DNA of 64,000 bases, from assembly GCF_964275005.1 (NCBI RefSeq), contig NC_092698.1:27213447-27277446 (forward strand), given 5' to 3'. This document shows, in pieces, positions 48,238-60,200 of this stretch; position 1 is the first letter of the stretch, and each line of letters starts with the position of its first letter. The notes under the pieces were generated by a model. It was not told the origin of the DNA and searched no databases. It was given only the letters and a program-made list of their open reading frames with translations. A program made the position numbers and the translations under genes. Origin of the DNA: Diadema setosum. Taxonomy: Eukaryota > Echinodermata > Echinoidea > Diadematoida > Diadematidae.

Positions 48238-51200
48238 ATGAATTCCAAGGAGGCAGTCATGACTTCTGCAAAGCAGTTTCTTGAGTTTGTAAACAAGGCA
48301 CCATCGCCATATCATGGTAAGTGAACTTGTAAATGTAAAGTGCTCAGGGCTGGGTCAAAGACCAACACTTCAGTTTCTGGGCAGGAAAACTGAAAGCATT
48401 GTTACATTGTATAAGGGTAAGCAAAAGAGATTAGGGAAATGATGATAAAGCAGTGTGAGGCAACTTACCTGTGGAGATTTGGGAAAGGTAAGGTTGTATC
48501 AGTAAGATGTAATGATTTATTTCTTTTTGTGATGCAAAACTTCTTAGATTAAAGGGAGAGTTATACACTTTGACATGACCACTTTTCCATGAGTTTAGGA
48601 TAGATGTAGTGAAGGTCACAGGGTCGGACATCATATCCACTCTAGACTTGGACTTGGTAAACTAAAGAAATGTCAGCATGCATTTACCATATACAGGAAG
48701 TGGGATTGCAGGGCAATAGATGGCTGATATTTAAAAAAAAAAAAAAAAAATATTCCTTTTAAATATACTTGTAGGCAGGTCAATTGGATTGCAGATGGCA
48801 TGGTCTGCATCTAAAGGTATATCATTCAGTGTTGCCGTGCTGGCTGATTGCTTCTTCTTTCTTCTTACATTCACTACGGTATTCTGGAACTTTCTCTTCT
48901 TCATTGCCTTTTGAATTTTGCAGCTGTGAAAGAATGTACGTTGAGACTCTTGGCAGCAGGTTTTGAGGAACTCAAGGAAAAAGACACATGGTATCTTCAT
49001 CCAAAGAAGAAGGTTCGTGAGTACCAAGAAAGGGAACATGTGTGATTTACACTTCAAATTTAACAATATAAAATTTGGGGATGACAGAAATTGTCAGAAA
49101 TTTTCAGTCACAACTGCAAATCAATATATAAGAGCTATTACAGTGCTATGTATCACAGCACTATCATGGATGGCTATTTTAGTAATATTTTAATACTTAA
49201 TCAGACCCTTTAGGAGCAGCGTCCACACCCCCCCCCCCCCCCAAAAAAAAAACAAAAAACAAAAAAAATAGTAAATGCATGAATGATTAAACAACTGATT
49301 AACTTTAAAAAAGAAAGAAATACAGGAAATCAAAAACAATTGATGCATACAGCTCCTGAATACCAAAGATACCAGTAACTAAAGATAAAGTGAGTCAAAG
49401 TTTGGAATTCAGTTACTAGTCTGTTACCACTGAAGACTCTTTGAATGTCTGAACTCAAAAGGTCTTTGTACTTATGGATGTCTGTAAAAAGGAGGTTTGG
49501 ACAAATAATCACAAGCAGCAGCTCCTCTGCAATTATTTCATAAAGGTACATTTTGAGAGAAGATATTTCTAGTTTGTTACAAACAATCATTGTGCAGATG
49601 CTTTTTCACTTTTGATCACATAAAACTGAACAATACTACACTTTAACACTTGAACTCATGCAAGATGACATATTAGAAAGAAAAAAGTGTCAAACATGTG
49701 GTGTGTAGCAAGTTATACTTGTTTCTTTTTTTGCACACAGTACTTCTTTACTAGGAACCAGTCTGCACTGATAGCCTTTGCAGTTGGAGGTAACTATACA
49801 GCTGGGAATGGATTCACGTTGGTTGGAGCTCATACGGACAGTCCATGTCTGAAGGTGACTTTTCACAAGAGAACAAAGTTTTGTGGAGAGCTAAGCCATA
49901 TGAATCAAAATAAGGTGCAAAATATACTATACTGACTATTCTGTACAATAACAACACACAGGTGAGAGGGAGTTCAGTGTTTTCGAAAGTTTCAAGTGTG
50001 GTAGTTGTGTAATTGAATTGAGATTCCAATTGGAAATCTTTTCATTCAAAACTGTTTCTCCATTAGGCATCACTCAGTTGGAGAAAAAAAATACTTTCAC
50101 AGAGTAAGACATTTAAAAAAACAATGGCAACACTACAAGTGAAAGACAAGAAAAGTATTTGGAAAAATTTGTGCAAAGATGGACATGCCATGAACATTAG
50201 TTAAAGTGTGTTTAAGTTTGTTTCAGCAATTATTTATAAAGCAGAGCATTTTGTGTTCTTGATTTTCCAAAATGCATGCCCTTCACATTGACTAGTCAGT
50301 ATATTGAAGTCATTTCTTAATTTGGCATTCCTATTATATAAGTAATAATGCCAATGAGACTATGGACTCCCATTTTGTGGTTGATTCCTTTTTCCAAGTT
50401 TTGTTGACAATGGATTGCTTTTTCCTCTATCTACCAAGGTCAAGCCAATCTCTAAGAAAGACAAGCATGGATATTTGTCAGTGGGAGTGGAGACGTACGG
50501 TGGTGGAATATGGAATACCTGGTTTGACAGGGACCTGACTGTTGCAGGACGAGTTATGGTGAAGGTAATAAAGCTATGGACTTCATTTGACTCGTATATC
50601 TGATGTCATTGTACTGCCAAGTGCGAGTTTAGTCCACTAGAGAAAGATATGCACAACTGGTTCAGTATCGGAGGGACCACATTTGTAGGCAGTTTCGAAA
50701 CTGAGTTATCAGCTCTGTAGGGTATTTAGATGGTGTAATTATGTTTCTTTAGAAATGATCCGTACCAGAAATATGTTGCACTTCATGACTTTCCACTTGT
50801 ATTGTCATTCTCCATTTCAAACAGTTGTGTAAGTGAGTTCGTTTTTCTTCTGCTTCTTCATGTGTGACCTTGATTTTTGACCTATATTGTGCATTTTGCT
50901 ATAAAATGCTACTCCTTCGCCATTTCTAACCCGATTTCGATTCCGTTTGCTTTATGTGATAGCACTAGGTGAGGGCTTCAAAACTTCTACACAGAATTTT
51001 GATCTTTGTCTTCTTTGACCTTTGACCTTGATTTTTGACCTACATTGTACATTGGCTACAAAATGCTACTCCTTCGCCATTTCTAACCCAATTTCGATTC
51101 CATTTGCTTTAAGTGATGGCACTAGGTGAGGGCTTCAAAACTTCTACACAGAATTTTGACCTTTGACTTCTTTGACCTTTGACCTTGATTTTTTACCTAT

Positions 51201-54200
51201 ATTGCACATTTTGTTACAAAATGCTACTTCCGGCGGGGACATATATTACGCACCGCGTAATTTCTACTTTTCCTTGTTTTTTTTTCTTTTTATAATTTTG
51301 GTAAATCTTTTTTTTTCTTTTTTTTCTAAGATATAGAATAAAGGAACATAATGCCTGGATAGTATTTCAGAAATTATATGGCGATGTGTATGTGTATCAG
51401 AGCTGCCAGACTTCCCTGATTCTAATGGAAGTTCCTGAAAAAACATGATTTCATGTCGTCAAGAGAGAGAAGGTAAAAGGATCCTGATCCTGAGATTGAG
51501 ATTAATTGTCCCTTTAGTGATATAAGTAATACAAAACTGTCCCATGTTGCTCTGTTCAAACCTCCCTGAGTGTGATGTGTGACTGTTGGTAGTCCTCAAT
51601 GAATCCGTGTCTGTTTGCCCGTTAGAATGGTGAAAAGTTGGAACACCGTCTGGTCCATATAGAGAGACCCATCCTCAGGGTTCCAAACCTGGCCATTCAT
51701 CTCAACAGAACTGTCAACGATGGATTCGCCCCCAACACGGAAACAGAACTGTGAGACCTGGAGCTATTAATATTTTGATACTATTGATGAGGACACAGTT
51801 AGTGGGAATGAGATTACAATTGTCATAGCCTTGCAGAATATCAGTCAGACAGTATACTTGTAGATTTCTTTAAGACAATGTTTTGTTCACATTAATAATG
51901 GCATTGCTGTGATCCATGTAGGCATCTTGAAGACTCATGGAAAAAGAAATTGGCTGAACAGAAGCAATATTAAATCAGCTCTACCGTCCATAAATACAAT
52001 TAAGCCTTTCCGTGCCATGGTCCTTGGTCAATGTGTACAACACCTTGGGGTTTCAGTGTCAGTTGGCGCCCAAAGTATACAAAAGGTTGTTCATTCTCAT
52101 AATTATTGTAATTCAGCTTCGACATGTTTATATGATTGTACAGTTTGCAAAGATCTTTTTGCGGCTAGACCAAGATTTCATTTCAAGTTTTATTTAGGAT
52201 ATGTAATTAATGTATGATACTTGACTGTTCTGGAAACTGTTAATGGTCATGAATTATTTCTAAAGTGATCTAATGTATGAAATTACATTGCATTACAATT
52301 TGCTTTATTGTCATTTCTAATTCATCTTGTTTATATCAATCCTCCATGGAAGACTAATACAGAGCTGTTGACGAGCATGATTTTTGTTTTATTTATTTTT
52401 TTATTTAGTATTTCTCTTCTTCATCCAAATTTAGAAAATGTTGTTTTGAAATATCAAAAACAAATGGAGTATGTGATATTTCTCAATTTTGAGACCAAAG
52501 TGTGGCCAATATGTGTCTGCTTCAGTATTATACTCTTTGTGAGCTTCAGAGGTTGGCAGGCCTAGACATGAACTATTAAAACAATGCTATACACTAATCT
52601 GCAGATTGATAATGCATGTTTTCCCTGTCTGACACCAGAGTGCCCATACTCGCTACAAGCATCACTGCTCAGCTGGAAGAAGGGACCATTGATGAATCGG
52701 GGAAAGATATCACCATCACAGGCAATGTATGTATTCTCCTTCACCATTAACTTCACTTCACCACCCCCCCCCCCCTTACCTGCATCTTCAGCATTTGAGA
52801 CACACTTTATATACATAACACATATTTCATTTTATTTCATATTATTTATTACGTTTCCACACAAATTATACAGTGTTGTATTTGTAACGTACATCCACAG
52901 AGATCAATGAAAAGTGACACATATTTTGTAAATTCAATGTATATGAAGACTAGTATAATGATATTACATGACACTAAATGAAATTAAATGAGTCTGAAGT
53001 AAGTTACATTCATATTGGATGATTGAGATTATGTGCAGGGGAACCTATACATGGAAGCAGATGCTTGTGGGGGTAGGTCTCTAGAAAAAAAAAAAGTCAA
53101 ACACAATCAGATACACTAGATACACTCACACACACTCTCGCTCAAGTAAACCCCCCGAGTGGTTAAATTCACGACCTAAACAACAATTAGGAAATGATAG
53201 TTAAATATTATCCCTCTTCAAGTACTGGTAATGAAGTGGGACATATATTGCATTTGTGTTGGAAGGTGCAGTGCTTTTTTTGTATTGTTTTTCCATGTTA
53301 TCCTTGAATCAAAATGTCTTGTTATCCCTTGATTTTGTTATTGATATAATTATCTTCAGGAACATTATATGTTCATGGCCATGAATGTTAATCTTTTGTT
53401 GAAGTAGATAGAATATTGTAGAATTTGATTGATTAATAATGTTGCAAGTGTGACATTGTCAAAACTTATTGTTGGATGTCACTTCCACCCTCACCAAGTT
53501 TTGTTTGTTTGTTGATAAGCACAACTGCTTGCTTGTCTGTCATTGCTGACAAGCACAGATACCCTCGAACATGCTCTCAAATAATAGGGATTAAGCAATC
53601 TTAATCCCAGTTGTGTGATATTAATGTTTTCTCTTGTACTGTTGTATTGTCTCTGGTCTCCAGGTTCTTTAACTTTCCATCTTCAAGTTCAGTATTCAAG
53701 TGTTACTGAAAATGCCTGGCGAGGTTTTGTTAGCCCAGAAGTTTTCACGTGCTTGAAACTTTGGTGAATTTTGGCAAGGAGCCAAGATTCGTGTTAATAA
53801 AATGCCCACTAAAGTTTTCTGTCTACGCAGTACATTGAATGCCAGTACAATGCTGTACACCATCATAGTCGTCAATTTGCAAACGTTTCATGCTGCACAA
53901 AAGCTGTTGGCTCCAATTTGCAAATGTTTCTGGTTTTGCAGTACATGTAGCTGTATAAGCAGATTAGGATGTTAATCACCAAAGTATCCTTGTATTCCAA
54001 ACAGGGTATGAGGTTGAAAGAATGAAATAGATGTTGAGGTAGCTGTATACATCCCTCCATCATTCATGGTTCGTCTATCTGCCTTTCAGGATGGGAAACA
54101 TTCCAGCGTCCTGATGAAACTGTTAGCTGACAAACTGGAAGTGCCAGTAGCTGATCTCATGGACTTTGACCTCTGTTTGGCCGACACCCAGCCAGCTGTA

Positions 54201-57200
54201 AGTCATATCGGGTCATGTCTTACAAATACTTGTTTTCTATTGTTGATCCCGAGTGCTGTTTGTGCATCAGTCATGACAAACTAGTGGAACCCATTTTCCA
54301 AAATGACTTGTTAGTGGAAAAATGATACATGTAGTAGTCTGCTATTACATAGTCTGAAACTCGGGACTTTATTGAACTTTTTATCATATGGCTGTGGATT
54401 TTAGGTCTCTTTTGGCTGCATATAAATACAGCATTGACACCATTTTCACTTACTCTGCAATCAGAGCACATGGAATTATTGGCTTGAGTTCAAAAGAAAC
54501 CATGACTCCTGGTCTAAAGGCTCAGACGTTGCCACATGTGGCCCACATAGGATGATAAATGACAGTGACAAAACATACCATTTTACCTTTATGCATCATG
54601 CTGTTCTAGTTTCAAGTGGTTTTGGTTATTTTTCTTCACGTGTAACTCTTGGAAGCAATCTTTTGATCAAGTGATGTACACACACTCTTGTGTTTCTTCA
54701 ATCTTTGATTATTCAAAGTTATTCCATGTGGGCAGCTGAACTTAATGGTGTTAATCATTTTTTTTTAATTATTATTATGAAACAAAAGTTTGACCATTTC
54801 TTGCAAGAATTAAGCAGTTTTTGATGCACAATTTTGGAAAAATATGTGTATCAGCAAACATGATCTCCGAAATGTAGCTGCTATCGTCCTTTAATTGTAG
54901 CAAGGTTCCTCAGTGTAGCTTCTGCCATGGTCCTATAACTAAAGCAGACTTCGTTCCTTTCAAAGTTTAGGACCATGATATTTATAAAACCTTTGCAAAA
55001 GTAATGATAAGCAAGTGACGTTGCAGTCAAATTATCAAGGCAGCTACTTCTGGGCTTCTATGCTAAATAGTTATCATGTCTGACTTGTCACAGAAATTTA
55101 GATTGTTCTAAGGTTTAGCCTTGTATGAATTTTTGAGGGTTATGGCCTAATATCTTGTTTCCATGATGACTTCATGTAAAATTGGTCTTATGCTTTCTTG
55201 CCATGTGCAGACGATTGGAGGAGCACTGAACGAGTTTATTTTCTCTCCCCGCCTTGACAACCTCATCTGCTCCTTTGCAGCTCTGCAGGTGAGTTGTAGG
55301 CTGTTGCCTTACAAAAACATTTCAGTTGATCATTACAATTTTATGAAACACATTTTAGAGGAGCTACATGTGTGCAGATTGTTTAGGTACTTGTGTTTAG
55401 GGAAGTCTGTGTATTTGTTTTCGGTTATAACAAATGTTTAACCCATTCTGTTCTTTTGTTTGCTGATTGGCATGCATGCTGTAGTACTTTCTTCACCTAT
55501 TCGCGCAGATGGTCATGGAAATAATTTTCAATGAAGGGAGATTACCCAATCCCCCTAATCTCTACTCTGTCACTGACGTTGCTGTTGGTCTAAGGCATAT
55601 TGCCACACCTGAGTGGCTGTGCTAACTGTATGACAAAGTTAAGTTTTTTATTTCTGTAAGATTTATTGGTGCTTTCATCAAAGAATTGTGCCAAAATACA
55701 CAAACTACTCATGCTATCTCATATAGGAGGAATTGAGGGACCACTCTTTGCCCTGTTGGTTGCCTAGATGTATCTTTGCTGATATATGTTCTATACTGTG
55801 CTCTATATTGATATATGCTTTCATAGAGAAAAAAAAAAAAGTGCAAGTGAATATGGTTTATTTTCTATCACCTAGAGTCTGATGGCATCATGTGAAACAA
55901 GGGACAGCCTTGATAATGACCCAAACATCCGAGCCATCATGCTCTTTGACAACGAAGAGGTAAGAATAATCCTCATCCATGGTTTTGCTCCATTTCCAAC
56001 TTTTTAATATGGATTTGTGGTTGCTATATTTTATGTTGTTTCTGTTTTTGTTGAAGAGTAAGGGGTTTGAAGTAGGCAAAAACATCCTGTAATCCTTTCT
56101 CTCTGTACTTTACATTTTTTACAAAGCAGCATAATTCTGGCCTTCAGGATTGTCCTCACAGTAGCTGTTGACACACTGACTAACTCCATATAAATGTTGC
56201 AGTGTAGTGCTGCTAATGATAAGTGCTGTAAAGTTTCATGTCTATGGCACACTTTTTTTTTTCATCATGGAAAATATCAGAAGATAGGAATTCAACTTAT
56301 AAACAGGTGCAAGAAAATCTTGCAGGGATTGCCAAGCCTGATCTATTTTGTGTAAACCCTGTTGTGTTAGTCACTGCAATGCTAGTATTGTGTTTACGTA
56401 AATATATTACGTGATTGTGTAAAGAAATGGAAAAGACATCGATATGAAATTTCATAATGTATTACTTATAGATTTTTCAATATCACCTCCTATATAGATC
56501 ATATCTTATCCTATCACCAGTACTGTTTCCATGTAATTGTGCCATTCGAAGCATTAGAATATGCTGGCCACTTTGGTGAAAACATGCTGGAAAATGATTG
56601 ATAGCATATAATGTTGAATGTATATGTAGTATCCATAGTCCATTTAGTTCATAATGAAGACCTCTGCAAATTCAAATAGACTAAATTTAGTTTAAAGATA
56701 TTTATATTAAAGTTTTGAGATTTTTGATAGCTCATTCTCTGAAATGGTTCTCTTCAAGGTGGGGTCTGGCAGTGCGCACGGAGCGCAGTCTTCACTGGCA
56801 GAGTACTTCATGAGGAGGATATCTGCTGGAGGACACCAGACCGCATTTGAGGAGTCCGTTCCCAAGTCTTTCCTCATCAGTGCTGACATGGCGCATGCAA
56901 TACACCCGAACTACCCGTAAGTGAAGTTTTACTCGTGTCATCTGCACTTCTGTCGTACAGGTGATACAATGCACTCCCATTATAACAAACATGGTTATAA
57001 TGAAAGTTTCAATATAAGGAAGTGAAAATCAAGGTGCCAAAATTGCTATCTAAGGTTTATATCTTTGTACACTTCATTGTTCGGCTATTTTATGAGTCGG
57101 GTGTGCCTAGCAAATTTTTACCGGATTGATCAATTCACACATTTAATGCATTGTAGTATGTAATTATTGCATGATAACATGCATCACAAGATCCAAATTG

Positions 57201-60200
57201 CAAAGGATGTTCAGATGACATTACTTCCACCTCGATCCCTGAAATTAGTTTATGGGCCAATATAAGAAACTTGAGATATAAAAAATATAAATGAATCATA
57301 TGATGTTCCATGGCTCTTTATTCATTTACCAGTCAGTTAGTTGAGTCATTTCTTAAGATTTGCTGTCTTTGTGAATATTTCCTTCATAAGAAACAATTCC
57401 TATGATCAAAATTTGAGGCAAGATGATGAGAATTTCAGCTGGTGAATGAGATAATTGTGGATTTTCAGTGAGAATATTGAATGTCATCTGATTCGTAATC
57501 AACAAGACATGGTTTGTGTAGAGTCTGATATCTCAGGAGGTTATTGTGTAATTCTGTCCTTTTTTGTTGTGTGTCTTGATTTTTGTTTGCAGGCACAAAC
57601 ATGAAGACAACCACCAGATTGCTCTTCACAGGGTGAGAAAAGAAATGCTTTTAAATGTATTTGGCTTCTTTAGTGAGAATATGTTTGATAGCAAACTGAT
57701 AAGATGATATGCTAAAAATAGATTACTGACACCATGTTTTAACTCTTCATGCAAAGTCCTTGAAATATGTAGGAATTTTCAGTTGAAACCCTCTTGTAAC
57801 GTGCTATAAGTACTTTGCCATTAATACGATGCTATACTATCTTGTAAGTTTCACGGTTATACTGATTATACGGAATTAGTCTGTCATATTGAAACTGTCG
57901 AGCATTACTACAGGCATTAGGGCAGAAAGGTAGCTTTGTCAGATTTGGTATGTTTACCTAGGAACATACCTTATGCAGATATCCCCATTTTTGGTTACCA
58001 ATATAATTAGCGATTCTGAGAGAGAAATTATGAGTGGAAAAGTGAGCAAAGAAAATGGGATTCCATCGGGATTCGAACCCGAGACCTCCGGATTGCTAGA
58101 CCGGTGCTCTACCGACTGAGCTATAGAAAGCCCTAGTGCAGTGTTCGTCCCAGAAACCCTTAATTCTCAATGCTCGGGTGGTCAGAAGCTATAGCAGTGT
58201 GTTTGTGTGTGACACACACGCACACACTTGAACCTGGCATAAACCCGAAGGATAATTCAACTTGGGGATAAATGCGAGGGATCACCGAAGTGATGCAGCT
58301 TTTTGAGTTTGTAACAAATAAAGACAGAATAAACTGACCAGAAAGAATATAAATTATTAGTGGAAAAGTGAGCAAAGAAAATGGGATTCCATCGGGATTC
58401 GAACCCGAGACCTCCGGATTGCTAGACCGGTGCTCTACCGACTGAGCTATAGAAAGCCCTAGTGCAGTGTTCGTCCCAGAAACCCTTAATTCTCAATGCT
58501 CGGGTGGTCAGAAGCTATAGCAGTGTGTTTGTGTGTGACACACACGCACACACTTGAACCTGGCATAAACCCGAAGGATAATTCAACTTGGGGATAAATG
58601 CGAGGGATCACCGAAGTGATGCAGCTTTTTGAGTTTGTAACAAATAAAGACAGAATAAACTGACCAGAAAGAATATAAATTATTAGTGGAAAAGTGAGCA
58701 AAGAAAATGGGATTCCATCGGGATTCGAACCCGAGACCTCCGGATTGCTAGACCGGTGCTCTACCGACTGAGCTATAGAAAGCCCTAGTGCAGTGTTCGT
58801 CCCAGAAACCCTTAATTCTCAATGCTCGGGTGGTCAGAAGCTATAGCAGTGTGTTTGTGTGTGACACACACGCACACACTTGAACCTGGCATAAACCCGA
58901 AGGATAATTCAACTTGGGGATAAATGCGAGGGATCACCGAAGTGATGCAGCTTTTTGAGTTTGTAACAAATAAAGACAGAATAAACTGACCAGAAAGAAT
59001 ATAAATTATTAGTGGAAAAGTGAGCAAAGAAAATGGGAGAAAAAAAAAAAAAAGAGAAATTATGCATAAAATTCAGTGAAAATGTGAGCGGTCAAACGAC
59101 CTACTCTTGCCTAAAATATCCTGATTCCAATGACGTCACAAATGGCCTGTGCTCTGTGCCAGCCAGCTGCGTACTCCAAAGGCCAAAGTGAGTGCATGCT
59201 TTCTACACAGTCTGTGCAGTGTAGCTTGATCCCAAACCATTGTTTGAAGGAAAATGCTAGAACAACATTTTTTATTTGAGTTTTGAATTGGAAACCAATG
59301 AAAAGGAGAAAGGAGGGCACGATACTGAGTCATAATCCTCTATGAATTTCAAACATTGATGATGGATATTTAGGTGATTTTGACCCCAAAGCAGTCGAGA
59401 TGCGGCTGCTGATGCCGTTTATTCAGCTGGAGTGCTGGCTGCATAGTTTTGTGAAAGGGGGGTGGGCCAAAACAGCTGCATGATGGTGATGATGATAAAA
59501 ATGAACTGCTCACAAGAAGGAATGAAGATATATCTTGGCTTGACCCTAATATATTACAGTGGGAATCGGTATGAATGGCATTCTTATCAACATTTGCATT
59601 AATTGTAGTTTCCCCTGCTTTTACACCCATTGCACTGACTGCATACTGTGTACTAGACCTAGACTTTGCATTGCAAGCTACATGATGTATTTTGCACGCA
59701 TCAGTGCGACTCACTAGCACACTGCCTTTGCTGGCCGCTTGAACAGCCGCTGCCACAAGGTTGGCCAACTGGACAATACACACACTCATGTACACACATG
59801 CACCTACCAGACTGCTGTCACACAACTGTAATTTGAGCAGGAGCTTGCCTCACTGTCATTGGCTGTCATCACTTTAAGGACGTATTTGAAGCTGTTTTAC
59901 AAAAATAAAGAGTTTTAAAATGTTAAGGACAGTTAGTATTAATTTCTGATTCAGATTTTTTTTTCTAATTTCAGACTGCAAGCAGCGTACGCCGCAAAGC
60001 TCGCGAAGAGTGACAGTGAGTTGTTTTGAGCTACAACATGCATTTGTTATCAATATCAACAGATCCTAGCAACTGAAGCGGTTCATATTTTCATGAGTGT
60101 TTGAAAATACGCTATGTAGTATTGTGATTTTGGTGCCATTTGGTTAAATAGAATTTTAGAAATCTACATGGACATTAGCACCGATTCACATACACGTTCG

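Larger units (their letters stand above)
58035..59040. repeat. Three perfect 326-bp tandem repeats, plus the start of a fourth
   Basis: Landmarks recur at exactly 326-bp spacing (58,057, 58,383, 58,709 and 59,035). The three full units look identical by eye, including three identical 71-codon frames that are chance frames. The fourth stops after GGGA and passes into poly-A. Each unit carries a tRNA-like sequence on the minus strand. It lies in the DNPEP intron between the exons ending 57,632 and starting 60,697. Confidence 0.9.

Noticed and set aside
45321-48316. A zinc-finger/DNPEP fusion through the donor at 45,678 and the acceptor at 48,219
   Set aside because: The phase would put DNPEP out of frame and soon reach a stop, so no fused protein is possible by this junction.
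58160-59027. Three identical 71-residue open frames on the minus strand
   Set aside because: They are copies created by the 326-bp tandem repeat and include part of its non-coding tRNA-like unit flank. No known domain.
59974-60015. Possible extra DNPEP exon after TTTCAG at about 59,973 (encoding [12 protein letters not shown]-like residues)
   Set aside because: Exons 57593-57632 and 60697-60798 join in phase and align without a gap to the family (HEDNHQ...HR then GPVIK), so nothing is missing between them.
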